Shown: one piece after another, positions 17,052 through 27,122 of the stretch
Position numbering within the stretch: position 1 is the stretch's first letter
How the letters are laid out: each line of letters begins with the position of its first letter
Source of the DNA: Pseudomonadota bacterium
GTDB lineage: Bacteria; Desulfobacterota; Desulfobacteria; Desulfobacterales; RPRI01
DNA length: 64,000 bases
Direction of reading: 5' to 3'
Assembly: GCA_018817425.1 (NCBI GenBank)
Contig: JAHITX010000004.1
Location: forward strand, 1-64,000
Program-made: the position numbers and the translations under genes
The notes under the pieces: model-generated
Databases searched by the model: none
What the model was told of the DNA's origin: nothing
Seen by the model: only the letters and a program-made list of their open reading frames with translations

Positions 17052-19322
17052 TCATATATTTTCTTTGTAACCACAATCTTGCACTATACAGTATAAAACC
17101 GTGCCGCTTTTTTTTGTGGTTTTTTCAAGAAGAAAGTTCGCACCGCATGAGGGACATTTTTGTTCAACGGGTTTATCCCAGGTTGCATAAGTACATTCAG
17201 GATATCGGTTGCACCCATAAAAGAGCTTTCCTCTTTTCGATTTTTTCCCAACGATTTCACCGGTACATTTCTTTTCCGGACATTTAATTCCTGTATTGCT
17301 TGTTTGTCCGTCTGAATTTATTGATTGCGTGTTCTTGCAGTCAGGATAGCCGGAGCAGGCGAAGAAATCTCCGTATTTGCCGTGCTTTAACACCATGGGC
17401 TTTTGGCATTTATCACAAAACAAATCCGTAACTTCACTTTCAGGAACGTTTACAGGCGAAATTACCCCTTTTTCATCGCGATTATAATTTCTGGAATAAG
17501 AACATTTCGGATAAGCGCTACAGGCAAGAAAATGGCCGTTTTTCCCAACTTTAATTTTTAGTTCGTTATCACATTCCGGACATTTCAGGCCTGTAGGAAA
17601 ACCCACTCCTTTAATGCTCAACATATCTTCAGAAGCCTTATCAAGCTCAATTTTAAAAGGTGTATAAAAACTGCTGAGAACATCAAGCATTTTTACTTCC
17701 TTACCTTCTATCCGATCAAGGTCATCTTCCATTTTGGCAGTAAAATCAACATTAACTATATTCGAAAAGCTTTCTACCAAAAGATCATTTACTATAAATC
17801 CAAGTTCACTTGGCTTAAAATAGCCTTTTATGAAATCAACGTAGCCTTTATCCCTTATGGTTGAAAGAATCGCAGCATATGTGCTGGGGCGTCCGATACC
17901 ATTTTCTTCAAGTTCTTTTACAAGAGACGCTTCGGAAAATCTTGGAGGAGGTTGCGTGAAGTGCTGTTTAGGATCAAGTTTGTTTAAATTTATAACCATA
18001 CCCTCTGAAATATCGGGAAGCATTTTTTTCTTTTCTTCTTCTTCCTGTTCATCATCTGCGGTCAAATAAAGAGACATAAAACCGGGGAATTTGACGCTTG
18101 ATCCGCTTGCATTAAAAGTATACGGGCCAGCAGATACGGATACGGTTACTTTGTCTATTATGGCCTGAGTCATCTGCGATGCTACAAAGCGTTTCCAGAT
18201 AAGAGTATATAGCTCAAGCTGTTCTTTAGAAAGGTAAGGTGCAACTTTTTCCGGGGTATTGTAAACCGATGAAGGACGTATTGCTTCATGGGCATCCTGG
18301 ACCTTTTTGGTATTTTTAAAAAACCTTGGTTCCTTAAGAGCATATTGTTCCCCAAAAGTATCTTTTATCAGCATTAATGCTTCTTCCGCCGATTCTTTGG
18401 ATATTCTTGTTGAGTCGGTTCTCATGTAAGTTATCAATCCAACCGGTTCCCCGGGACCAAGATCTATTCCTTCGTAAAGCTGTTGGGCCACAACCATTGT
18501 TTTTTTAGCAGAGAATTTTAGTTTTGTAATAGCTTCCTGCTGTAGTTTACTTGTAATAAACGGTGGAAATGGGTTTCTTACGGTTGATTTTTTTTGAACT
18601 TTTTGAACGGTAAATAAAGTATTGCTTAATTCATTTACTATTTGCGATGAAGTTTCTTCATTTGGGATATCAATCTTTTTCCCGTTTTTCTTAACAAGTT
18701 TTGCGGTAAAGGCTGCTTTATCTTCTGTTTCAAGAAGAGCTGTTATTGACCAGTATTCCACAGAAATAAATGCATGTATTGCACGTTCTCTTTCACAGAT
18801 TATGCGAAGTGCAACAGATTGAACGCGGCCGGCGCTTAATCCGCCTTTTACTTTTCTCCATAAAAGCGGTGAAATCTGGTATCCTACCAGCCTATCTAAT
18901 ATCCGGCGGGCCTGTTGCGCTTCATACTTGCTTTCATTGAGATTTTCAGGAGATGCAATTGCTGCAATAATGGCGTTTTTGGTAAGTTCGTGAAAAAGAA
19001 CTCTATGAAATTTACGCCCTTTCTTTTTTAATATATCAGCAGTATGCCATGCAATTGCTTCACCTTCCCTGTCAGGATCAGGCGCAAGAAATATATCGGT
19101 AGCATCACCTGCTTCTTTTTTAAGGTTGGTTATTACTTTTTGTTTTCCCGGAATATTCACATATTCGGGTTGAAAACCTTCTTCTATATTTATTCCGATT
19201 TTTTTTGTCGGCAGATCCTTTATGTGTCCAACGGTTGAAACTATATTATAATCTTTGCCTATATATTTTTTTATTGTTCTGACTTTAGTTGGAGATTCAA
19301 CAACTACAAGCGGTTTGTTCAC
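17052..19322 (-). CDS. topA: DNA topoisomerase I (type IA)
   Basis: This 756-residue enzyme relaxes negative supercoils by single-strand passage. The TOPRIM domain begins KPLVVVESPTKVRTIKKYIG and contains DPDREGEAIAWH. The active-site Tyr is in LITYMRTDSTRIS. Four C-terminal cysteine-rich zinc-binding modules follow (starting CPECDNEL, CDKCQKPM, CPEKKCTG and CPSCGANF), the last being divergent. The start is GTG at 19322 behind GAGGAA. The order dprA then topA, 36 bp apart, is a common bacterial pairing. Confidence 0.97.
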   Translation of the reverse strand: MNKPLVVVESPTKVRTIKKYIGKDYNIVSTVGHIKDLPTKKIGINIEEGFQPEYVNIPGKQKVITNLKKEAGDATDIFLAPDPDREGEAIAWHTADILKKKGRKFHRVLFHELTKNAIIAAIASPENLNESKYEAQQARRILDRLVGYQISPLLWRKVKGGLSAGRVQSVALRIICERERAIHAFISVEYWSITALLETEDKAAFTAKLVKKNGKKIDIPNEETSSQIVNELSNTLFTVQKVQKKSTVRNPFPPFITSKLQQEAITKLKFSAKKTMVVAQQLYEGIDLGPGEPVGLITYMRTDSTRISKESAEEALMLIKDTFGEQYALKEPRFFKNTKKVQDAHEAIRPSSVYNTPEKVAPYLSKEQLELYTLIWKRFVASQMTQAIIDKVTVSVSAGPYTFNASGSSVKFPGFMSLYLTADDEQEEEEKKKMLPDISEGMVINLNKLDPKQHFTQPPPRFSEASLVKELEENGIGRPSTYAAILSTIRDKGYVDFIKGYFKPSELGFIVNDLLVESFSNIVNVDFTAKMEDDLDRIEGKEVKMLDVLSSFYTPFKIELDKASEDMLSIKGVGFPTGLKCPECDNELKIKVGKNGHFLACSAYPKCSYSRNYNRDEKGVISPVNVPESEVTDLFCDKCQKPMVLKHGKYGDFFACSGYPDCKNTQSINSDGQTSNTGIKCPEKKCTGEIVGKKSKRGKLFYGCNRYPECTYATWDKPVEQKCPSCGANFLLEKTTKKSGTVLYCIVQDCGYKENI

Positions 19323-19358
19323 TTAATATTCCTCACTAAATTTTTAACTTTATTTCAA

Positions 19359-20465
19359 TTATGTTCTCAAAGAAAACAATTTTCCAGGTTCTTGTTTTAT
19401 CAAGTCCTGCAATTCCAAAGTTAATAGTATGCTCAGGAGTTTTCCCGGCTGTATTTTTACTTTGCGGGCAAGTTCGTCTATATGGACAGGATACGATTCA
19501 AGAGCTTTTAATACCAGTAATTCATCGGAGTCTGGACGAATATTTTTATATGCAGTTTCTTTTTCTTCCTGTATTGTTATATCATTTGCAGGTGATAGTA
19601 TATTTGAAAGCTCGTCTATGATATCTTTTACATTCTCAACCAGTTTGGCTCCCTGCTTTATTAATGTGTGAGTGCCTGTGCTTTTAAAAGACTGAATACT
19701 TCCCGGCACTGCAAACACTTCTCTGTTTTGTTCTGCCGCCAATCTCGCTGTAATCAGAGATCCGCTCCTTTTGGTGGCCTCAACTACAACGGTACCAAGT
19801 GAAATCCCGCTTATTATTCTGTTTCGTGCAGGAAAATTAAATGAATCAGGTTCTGCCATTAAAGGAAGTTCCGATATTACAGCACCGTTTTCCGAAATCA
19901 TCTGAAACAGTTTTGTGTTTTGCTCAGGATAAATCCTGCAAAGACCGCTTCCAAGCACTGCTATTGTTTTGCCCTTACCGATTAAAGAACCTTCATGAGC
20001 GGCTGTATCTATTCCCCTTGCCATTCCGCTTACAACCGTTATGTTGTGGGAAACAAGATCTGAACAAAGTTTTTTTGTTATTGAAATACCATAGCCTGTT
20101 GCATTCCTTGAGCCTACAACAGCTATGTTTTTTGAAGAACTGTCAAGATTCCCGGAAACATATAGAAAAGGGGGCGGATCGGGTATTTCCAGAAGAAGTG
20201 GCGGATAATCCCTGTCCGACATGGTTACAATTCTAAAACCTTTATTTACTACAGCTTCTATTTCATTCTTAAAATTTTTATGCGCCTTATATTTTTTAAT
20301 AGCAATTGCAAGCTTGTCTGATATGCCATCTATACTTGATAGTTCTTCACGGGAAGCTTTAAGCACTGCTTCAGGTGATTTGAAGTGATTAATTAATTTT
20401 TTAAAAAGATGATTTCCAATTCCAGGAACATTTTTTAAGGCAAACCATGGCAGAATATTATCCAT
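19359..20465 (-). CDS. dprA: DNA-processing protein DprA (Smf)
   Basis: This 368-residue protein binds single-stranded DNA and loads RecA during natural transformation. It has N-terminal helix-hairpin-helix features (LKNVPGIGNHLFKKLINHF), a Rossmann-like DprA core with VVGSRNATGYG, VSGMARGIDTAAHEGSL, VLGSGLCRIYPEQN and ATKRSGSLITARLA, and a C-terminal winged-helix part (YPVHIDELARKVKIQPGKLL). The length is normal. No other competence gene is in the window, so natural competence cannot be concluded. The ATG at 20465 has only a weak ribosome site. Confidence 0.96.
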   Translation of the reverse strand: MDNILPWFALKNVPGIGNHLFKKLINHFKSPEAVLKASREELSSIDGISDKLAIAIKKYKAHKNFKNEIEAVVNKGFRIVTMSDRDYPPLLLEIPDPPPFLYVSGNLDSSSKNIAVVGSRNATGYGISITKKLCSDLVSHNITVVSGMARGIDTAAHEGSLIGKGKTIAVLGSGLCRIYPEQNTKLFQMISENGAVISELPLMAEPDSFNFPARNRIISGISLGTVVVEATKRSGSLITARLAAEQNREVFAVPGSIQSFKSTGTHTLIKQGAKLVENVKDIIDELSNILSPANDITIQEEKETAYKNIRPDSDELLVLKALESYPVHIDELARKVKIQPGKLLSILLTLELQDLIKQEPGKLFSLRT

Positions 20466-20525
20466 AAAAATTTACTGTAATTTTATAATCATAATTTTTG
20501 GCAGATCAGAGCCTGTCACGCACAT

Positions 20526-21566
20526 TTATTTTTTCTTTCTTTTTCCCGTCCATGCAATAAGGATAGGGCTTGCGACATATATTGAAGAATAGGTTCCGAT
20601 TATTATTCCTACCAAAAGAGCAAAAGCGAAGTCATGAATAATTCCTCCGCCTAAAGCAAACAGTGCTATCACAACAACAAGGGTTAGCCCGGATGTGAGA
20701 AATGTTCGGCTTAAAGTCTCATTCACACTTTTGTTTATAATACCTGTAAGACTTATTTTTCTATTTTTTTTCAGATTCTCACGTATCCGGTCAAAAATAA
20801 TAATGGTATCATTTAACGAGTATCCGATAATAGCAAGGATTGCTGCAACTATCGGAAGGTTAAATTCTTTATTAAAAAGTGAAAACATGCCTACGGTTAT
20901 TATTACATCATGTACAAGAGCTACTATAGCGGCCATTGCGTATTTGAGATCCATCAGCCAGAAAAAAATGAATGTAACCAAAAGAGCAACACCGGTAATA
21001 ATGACCATGTTGATTTTAAAAACCGAGAAAAAATATACCACACCCATAAGAGCTGCTGCAATGATTCCACTTGCCATCCATTTTAATTCAAACCGGCCGG
21101 ATATGTAAATTGCAAGAAAAAGCAGAGAATAAAATATGGCAAGCAAGGCTTTATTCTGCAATTCCTTACCTACTTTCGGGCCGACAATTTCAACACGGCG
21201 TATTTCAGCAATTTGTCCTGTAGTGGATTTTAAACTTTGCTCTAATTTATCGGTAAACTCCTGGTTTGCCGTTACCGGGGTATCCGTTCTTATCAGATAT
21301 TCATTATTTTTAACTTCTCCGAATGTCTGGACGGTTGATTTGCTGATATCAGCTGATTCAAGTCCGGCTTTAATTTGGCTTATTTCAACGGCTGTATCAA
21401 ATTTTAACTGAAGAATTGATCCACCTAAAAAATCAATCCCGTAATTTAGCCCGCCATGAAATAATAAGGAAATAATGCTGATCAATATCAATAAGCCTGA
21501 TACACTGAAAGCAATATACCGTCGACCAACAAAGTCAAATTTTGTATTTGGTTTTATTAACCGCAT
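20526..21566 (-). CDS. secF: Protein translocase subunit SecF
   Basis: This 346-residue inner-membrane protein works with SecD to pull exported proteins through SecYEG using the proton gradient. It has an N-terminal helix, the periplasmic start GLNYGIDFLGGSILQLKF, and five later helices including GYSLNDTIIIFDRIRENLKK, the conserved TM4 region. It starts at ATG 21566 and follows secD after 73 bp. Length and motifs are typical. Confidence 0.97.
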   Translation of the reverse strand: MRLIKPNTKFDFVGRRYIAFSVSGLLILISIISLLFHGGLNYGIDFLGGSILQLKFDTAVEISQIKAGLESADISKSTVQTFGEVKNNEYLIRTDTPVTANQEFTDKLEQSLKSTTGQIAEIRRVEIVGPKVGKELQNKALLAIFYSLLFLAIYISGRFELKWMASGIIAAALMGVVYFFSVFKINMVIITGVALLVTFIFFWLMDLKYAMAAIVALVHDVIITVGMFSLFNKEFNLPIVAAILAIIGYSLNDTIIIFDRIRENLKKNRKISLTGIINKSVNETLSRTFLTSGLTLVVVIALFALGGGIIHDFAFALLVGIIIGTYSSIYVASPILIAWTGKRKKK

Positions 21567-21639
21567 TTATTAACCGCCCCTTGTTTTTTGTTGAGTATTA
21601 ATAAATATAAAATTTGTTTCGATATGATGCTGTGCGAAC

Positions 21640-23229
21640 CTATATGCTCAATTTTTTAATTTTAAAATCATATATAAAATATTCGAATATGATACGCGTT
21701 AAGATAAGCGCAGTGAAAACGCTTGTTACAATACCTATACTAAGTGTTACAGCAAAACCTTTCACAGGGCCTGTCCCGAATTGAAAAAGAACCAGAGCTG
21801 CGATAAGCGTTGTTACGTTTGCATCAAGAATAGTTAATGCCGCCCGGTCAAAACCGGCGTTTACTGCAGCGCTGGGGGTTTTGCCAAGTAAGAGTTCTTC
21901 TCTTATCCTTTCGTATATAAGCACGTTCGCATCAACCGCCATGCCTATAGTAAGAACTATACCTGCAATTCCAGGCAGAGTCAGTGTTGCCTGAAAGGCT
22001 GCAAGAGCTCCTGCAATCATTAAAATATTAAAGAAAAGGCCGATATCTGCCACAACTCCTGACCATTTATAATAAATTATCATGAAAGCAAAAACGAGAA
22101 GACCGCCTACCCACATGGAGAGAAGACCTTTGTTGATTGAATCGGTTCCCAGGGAAGGCCCTACGGTTCTTTCTTCAATGATATTAACAGGGGCAGGAAG
22201 TGCGCCTGCACGAAGGATAATAGCAAGATCGCGGGCTTCTTCAGGTGTAAAACTTCCTGTAATCTGGGCACGGCCTCCCGATATTTTTTCCTGTATTACC
22301 GGGGCCGAATAAATCTTATTGTCCAATACGATTGCAAGACGTTTTTTAACGTTTTCATCTGTTATCCTTTCAAATGCCTTTGCTCCCTTGTTGTCAAAAT
22401 TTATGGCTACATAGGGATCGTTATACTGGGAATCTATCTGGACAGAAGCTCCTGAAAGGGAAGCGCCGGTTAAAAGCGTTTGTTTTTTTACCAGATAAGG
22501 CTTTTTTGTGATACGTCTTGACTGATAATCTTCCTTAATCTCATAAAGTATTTCGGTTCCGGGAGGCGCGCCTTCAGATAATGCTTTTTCAACGTCATGC
22601 ATTTCATCCAAAAGCTTGAATTCAAGTAAAGCTGTTTTGCCTATAAGTTCCTTTGCCCTCTGCGTATCTTTTACTCCCGGTAATTGGACAATGATTCTGT
22701 TTTCACCTTCAAGGCTTATATCCGGCTCACTTACCCCGAACTGGTCGATTCGGTTTCTTATGGTTTCAAGCGCCTGTTCGATAGCCTGCCTTTTGATGCT
22801 TTCAGTTTCTTTTTCGGGAAGATCCATCACAATTTTAAGAAGATCATTTCCCAAAGACCGTGAGAGTATGCGAAGTTCCTTAAATTCCTTGTCAAGGATC
22901 TTATTAAAACCGTCAATGTTTTTCTGACCTTCTATAATAATTGATATTTTTGTGCCTTCAATTCGTTCGATCTTTTCATATCTTAAATGTTCACTTCTTA
23001 TACTTCCTTTAAGATCGTTTGCCATCCGTTCAATAGTACTTTCAACGGCTTTTTCACTTTCAACTTCAAGAGCAAGGTGCATGCCACCCTGAAGATCAAG
23101 CCCTAAATTTATCTTTTTATTAGGCAAGATGTCGGGCCAGATATCAGGCTTAAATGTCGGAAGAAGATATATAACTGCTGCAATCAGTACCAAAACGGAT
23201 AAATATAATTTCCATGAAAAAATCTTCAA
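21640..23229 (-). CDS. secD: Protein translocase subunit SecD
   Basis: This 529-residue membrane protein is the partner of SecF. The sequence shows an N-terminal helix, then INLGLDLQGGMHLALEV, the P1 periplasmic domain, and a C-terminal block of helices with GMAVDANVLIYERIREEL. The apparent start is TTG at 23229, with AGGAAC upstream, and there is no nearby ATG that keeps the N-terminal helix whole. It lies in the standard order yajC-secD-secF, with 63 bp after yajC. Confidence 0.97.
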   Translation of the reverse strand: MKIFSWKLYLSVLVLIAAVIYLLPTFKPDIWPDILPNKKINLGLDLQGGMHLALEVESEKAVESTIERMANDLKGSIRSEHLRYEKIERIEGTKISIIIEGQKNIDGFNKILDKEFKELRILSRSLGNDLLKIVMDLPEKETESIKRQAIEQALETIRNRIDQFGVSEPDISLEGENRIIVQLPGVKDTQRAKELIGKTALLEFKLLDEMHDVEKALSEGAPPGTEILYEIKEDYQSRRITKKPYLVKKQTLLTGASLSGASVQIDSQYNDPYVAINFDNKGAKAFERITDENVKKRLAIVLDNKIYSAPVIQEKISGGRAQITGSFTPEEARDLAIILRAGALPAPVNIIEERTVGPSLGTDSINKGLLSMWVGGLLVFAFMIIYYKWSGVVADIGLFFNILMIAGALAAFQATLTLPGIAGIVLTIGMAVDANVLIYERIREELLLGKTPSAAVNAGFDRAALTILDANVTTLIAALVLFQFGTGPVKGFAVTLSIGIVTSVFTALILTRIIFEYFIYDFKIKKLSI

Positions 23230-23292
23230 TGATCAGTTCCTTTCGCTTAAGACTTTGAACTTACATATAATATTGTTTCAAAATGTGAAAAA

Positions 23293-23646
23293 TCAACTCG
23301 TTTTGTCTTTGCCGGTATCTGTGTTTTTTCCAGATTGCGACCCAGCAAGGCCGGAAATGTTTGCGCGGTTTAGTTTTATGCGAACTTTGTCGGCAATTTC
23401 AACCGTTATTGTATTATCATCCATTCCTGTTATTGTTCCGTGAATACCGCCGCTTGTAATTATTTTATCTCCTTTTTTAACATTAGCTATCATTTCCCGA
23501 TGTTCTTTGGCCTTTTTTTGCTGCGGCCTGATAAGAAGAAAATAGAAAATTGCAAACATTAGAATAAGTGGAATAAACGCTGCGAAACCGCCTCCCTGCC
23601 CAGAGGCTGCTCCTCCCTGGCCCATTGCGTATGCTATACCGATCAA
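23293..23646 (-). CDS. yajC: Preprotein translocase accessory subunit YajC
   Basis: This 117-residue protein has one membrane helix (FAAFIPLILMFAIFYFLLI) followed by the conserved RPQQKKAKEHREM and a basic, strand-rich domain with VKKGDKIITSGGIHGTI. It associates with SecDF and YidC. The start is taken as TTG at 23646, placed 5 bp after AAGGAGG. An ATG at 23625 is in frame but has no ribosome site. A Gly/Gln-rich stretch precedes the helix. Confidence 0.95.
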   Translation of the reverse strand: MIGIAYAMGQGGAASGQGGGFAAFIPLILMFAIFYFLLIRPQQKKAKEHREMIANVKKGDKIITSGGIHGTITGMDDNTITVEIADKVRIKLNRANISGLAGSQSGKNTDTGKDKTS

Positions 23647-23744
23647 ATTAAACCTCCTTTATTCTGTATAGTTATAAATCGAAATTGTTGCTAACTTAAT
23701 ATAATTAAAACTGTCTGCCGAACCAGTTGCATAAAATTATCTTA

Positions 23745-25037
23745 CTAATTAAAAACACGGTCAAAAATGGTGCTGATATACTTTAAATGATATTTAACGT
23801 CAAATATTTCTTCAATTTTATCTTTGCCAAGAAGGCTGCATATTTTTTCGTCTCCGGTTAGAAGAGTCTTAAAATCCTTATCTTCATCCCACACCTTCAT
23901 TGCATGCGTCTGTACCATTTGATATGCATCCTCACGGCTTATGCCGGATTCAGCGAGCGCTATAAGAATCTGCTGTGAAAATATAAGTCCTTTTAGAGCG
24001 TTCATGTTTTTAGTCATCCTGTCAGGATATACCGCCAGATTTTTGATTATACCTGTAAACCTGCTTAACATATAATCCATAAGTATTGTGCTGTCCGGCG
24101 CTATGATTCGTTCAACAGATGAATGGCTTATGTCTCTTTCATGCCATAATGGTATGTTTTCCAAAGCAGCCATGGAGTTTGCCCTTATTACCCTTGCAAG
24201 TCCACTCATGTTTTCGGAGCCAATTGGATTTTTTTTATGAGGCATAGCCGATGAACCCTTTTGCCCTTTGGAAAAAGATTCTTCAGCTTCAAGTACTTCA
24301 GTTCTTTGAAGATGCCTGATCTCAACAGCCATTTTTTCAATTGAAGAAGCCATTATGGCAAGGCTTGTAAAATACTCGGCATATCTGTCTCTTTGAATAA
24401 TCTGGGTAGAGGCGGGGGCCGGTTTTAAACCAAGATTTTTACATACATATTCTTCAACTTGCGGAGAAATATTTGCAAAGGTGCCTACAGCACCTGACAT
24501 TTTACCGTAGCTGATCGTTTCTATGGCACTTTGGAAACGCTTTTTATTTCTTTTCATCTCATCGTACCATACGGATAATTTCAGCCCAAAAGTTATAGGT
24601 TCTGCATGAATCCCATGTGAACGGCCTATCATGACAGTATCTTTGTGTTTAAAGGCTTTTTCTTTAATAGTATCAATAAGATCATCACAGTCTTTTATAA
24701 TTATTCCGCCTGCCTCTTTAAGCAGATACGCCATACTCGTATCGAGAATATCCGATGATGTGAGTCCCATATGGATATATCTTGAATCCGGGCCAACATA
24801 TTCTGCCACGTTTGTTAAAAAGGCTATTACATCATGTTTGGTAGCAGCTTCAATTTCATTAATTCTATCGACTGAAAAATTTGCTTTATTTTTTATATTT
24901 AAAGCTGCGGCTTCCGGAATCCTTCCTATTTTTGCCATGGCTTCGCAGGCAAGCACCTCGACCATAAGCCAGGTTTTGTATTTATTTTCATCCGTCCAGA
25001 TGTCGCCCATGATTTTTCTGGTATATCTTGATATCAT
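23745..25037 (-). CDS. purB: Adenylosuccinate lyase
   Basis: This 430-residue enzyme belongs to the fumarase/aspartase fold and cleaves SAICAR to AICAR and adenylosuccinate to AMP in purine synthesis. The signature GSSAMPHKKNPIGSEN is intact, as are GRSHGIHAEPITFGLK and MGLTSSDILDTSMAY, which carry catalytic histidine and serine/threonine residues. The ATG at 25037 has AGGGAA upstream. The gene sits between rng and yajC with gaps of 170 and 98 bp, so it may have its own promoter. Confidence 0.97.
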   Translation of the reverse strand: MISRYTRKIMGDIWTDENKYKTWLMVEVLACEAMAKIGRIPEAAALNIKNKANFSVDRINEIEAATKHDVIAFLTNVAEYVGPDSRYIHMGLTSSDILDTSMAYLLKEAGGIIIKDCDDLIDTIKEKAFKHKDTVMIGRSHGIHAEPITFGLKLSVWYDEMKRNKKRFQSAIETISYGKMSGAVGTFANISPQVEEYVCKNLGLKPAPASTQIIQRDRYAEYFTSLAIMASSIEKMAVEIRHLQRTEVLEAEESFSKGQKGSSAMPHKKNPIGSENMSGLARVIRANSMAALENIPLWHERDISHSSVERIIAPDSTILMDYMLSRFTGIIKNLAVYPDRMTKNMNALKGLIFSQQILIALAESGISREDAYQMVQTHAMKVWDEDKDFKTLLTGDEKICSLLGKDKIEEIFDVKYHLKYISTIFDRVFN

Positions 25038-25207
25038 AATTCCCTGTAATAGTAATTGGTTATTTGCAATTAAAGATTTTTATAAGTTTGTTTGCTGTGC
25101 GAGATTTGAGCTTTTTGCATATTGACCTTAGCATTCAGTTTACGGTTGAACGTTAACTGAAAACTTAAAAAACAGTTTATGCTTGATACAGGATTCGAAA
25201 GGGAGTG

Positions 25208-26680
25208 TCAACAAGATGCCTTTTCACAGATAATTTCGCATTCTCCCGGCAACATGGCGCTGTTTCCCTCTATACGTATGCTTAAACTGCGTCTTGTTTC
25301 AAGATCAAAAATTTCTTTACGTTTTTGATTTGATAAATAGTCTGCAACATTAAGTGGCACAATTCCCTTTACACTTGCAATATCGTCTTTTAAAGTAGCG
25401 AGGCTGAGTTTTCGCAAGAAACTAAGTCCCTGGGTTGCAGGCGATGGGGTTACTCCTTTTCCTTTACAATGATTGCATATTTCATAGCTTCCAAATTCGA
25501 TTGAAGGTCTGATCCTTTGCCTTGAAAGCTCCATTAAGCCAAATCTTGATATTTTGCCAAACTTGATTCTGGCTTTATCTTCTTTAACAAAATTTTTAAA
25601 AGCCCTTTCAACCTGTAAATTGTGTTTGGAATCTCTCATGTCTATAAAATCAACTACTATAAGACCTCCCAGGTCTCTTAAGCGCAATTGGAGTGCTATC
25701 TCTTCTGTAGCTTCAAGATTTGTTACATAAGCCGTTTCTTCAATCGATTTTGTTTGTGTAGCCTTTCCTGAATTGACATCTATAGCTACAAGCGCTTCGG
25801 TCTGCACAATAACTATAGAGCCTCCGGATTTAAGCTTTACTCTATTTTCAAAAATGGAATCAATCTGGCTTTCGAGCTGAAATTTTGTGAATATAGGTTT
25901 ATCGCCTTTGAATAATTTTACAATCGTTGCATGCTTTGGCGAAATTATTTTTATAAAATCCTTAACTTCCCGATGTACTGCCGGGTCATCTATAAGAATT
26001 TCATTAACATCCGAAGTGAAATAATCCCTTATGGATCTTACAACCAGATTTCTTTCTTTGTATAACAGCGCTGGAGAGTTCACCTTCATAACACTGCTTT
26101 TTATGTTTTTCCAAAGTCTTAAAAGATATGAAATATCACGGGATACTTCCGTTTTTGTACTATCGATACCGGCGGTTCTTACTATAATTCCAAATCCTTC
26201 CGGAATTTTTATGTTGCTTACTGTTTCTTTAAGTCTTTTACGCTCTTCTTCATCACTTATTTTGCGGGAGACGCCGATTCCTTCGCTTCCGGGCATAAGT
26301 ACTACAAATCTTCCTGCAAGAGATATAAATGTTGAAAGCATTGCCCCTTTTTTCATAATAGGGTCTTTTATAACCTGTACCAGAAATTCCTGCCCCGGCT
26401 GGACTATGCTTGTTATGGAATGATCTCCGGAATCACTGTCGTGAAAATAGTCGCTGTGGATTTCATTTTTTTGCAGGAACCCGTGGCGTTCTGCTCCGTA
26501 ATCAATAAAAACAGCCTGAAGACTAGGTTCAATACGCGTAACTATTCCCTTGTAAATGTTGCTTTGCGTAATCTCTCTTGCAGCATTTTCAATTTGGAAT
26601 TCTTCAAGTTTATTGTCTTTTACTTTTGCGATTCTGCATTCGGCAGTATCTACCGCATTTATTATAATTTTGCTGCTCAT
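25208..26680 (-). CDS. rng: Ribonuclease G (RNase E/G family)
   Basis: This 490-residue endoribonuclease cuts AU-rich single-stranded RNA and takes part in 16S rRNA 5' maturation and mRNA decay. An S1-like RNA-binding part is near 38-125. The DNase I-like catalytic part has AIDVNSGKAT and VVDFIDMRDSKHN, with Asp residues that bind magnesium. A zinc-link motif CNHCKGKGV lies near residue 405. The length matches RNase G, not RNase E, because the long C-terminal scaffold is missing. It is first in the leftward run, and a 442-bp gap separates it from the divergent PAS kinase. Confidence 0.95.
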   Translation of the reverse strand: MSSKIIINAVDTAECRIAKVKDNKLEEFQIENAAREITQSNIYKGIVTRIEPSLQAVFIDYGAERHGFLQKNEIHSDYFHDSDSGDHSITSIVQPGQEFLVQVIKDPIMKKGAMLSTFISLAGRFVVLMPGSEGIGVSRKISDEEERKRLKETVSNIKIPEGFGIIVRTAGIDSTKTEVSRDISYLLRLWKNIKSSVMKVNSPALLYKERNLVVRSIRDYFTSDVNEILIDDPAVHREVKDFIKIISPKHATIVKLFKGDKPIFTKFQLESQIDSIFENRVKLKSGGSIVIVQTEALVAIDVNSGKATQTKSIEETAYVTNLEATEEIALQLRLRDLGGLIVVDFIDMRDSKHNLQVERAFKNFVKEDKARIKFGKISRFGLMELSRQRIRPSIEFGSYEICNHCKGKGVTPSPATQGLSFLRKLSLATLKDDIASVKGIVPLNVADYLSNQKRKEIFDLETRRSLSIRIEGNSAMLPGECEIICEKASC

Positions 26681-27122
26681 ATGTATTTTCCGAAAAGTAC
26701 GTTATATGCCATTATTTTTTGTGTATAAAATCATATAGATTTTTGCATGAATAAGCAATTGATAGTTGTAAGTCAATTAATTTTTACAGCAAAGCCTGAT
26801 TTGAAGCAGATGAAATTGAATCATCCGGCACAAACTGTTCACCTGATGGAATTTTAAACCCAAAAACAGGAAAAACTTTCGAGGGCAACAAATATAGCAA
26901 ATGACTTCAAACGGAGAGTGTGAATATATATATACTTGAAATACTATCTTATTCGTAATGAATTTTGATTGCCCTGAATTATTGCGATTTTTTGGCACGA
27001 ATGTTGAAAGATTTATTTTGGCAGTTCGTAAAAAATCTGTTGCCAGGCATGGGGTGATCTGCCCGAACCAGATATTTTGATATATGCCGAACAATAAAAT
27101 GTAGCGCTATAAGGATTTCTTT
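26681..27122. other. Divergent intergenic region, rng / PAS kinase
   Basis: The 442-bp region must hold promoters for both divergent genes. A sigma-54-like sequence, TGGCACGAATGTTGAA (26993-27008), has a perfect -24 half and a flawed -12 half (TTGA instead of TTGC), 115 bp before the kinase start. No gene is convincing here. Confidence 0.35.

Noticed and set aside
24631-25125. 164-residue antisense frame
   Set aside because: It lies opposite purB, with Ser/Ile-rich shadow composition.
26993-27008. Sigma-54-like motif before the PAS kinase
   Set aside because: The -24 half is perfect, but the nearly invariant GC of the -12 half is GA. It is noted only as a weak candidate.
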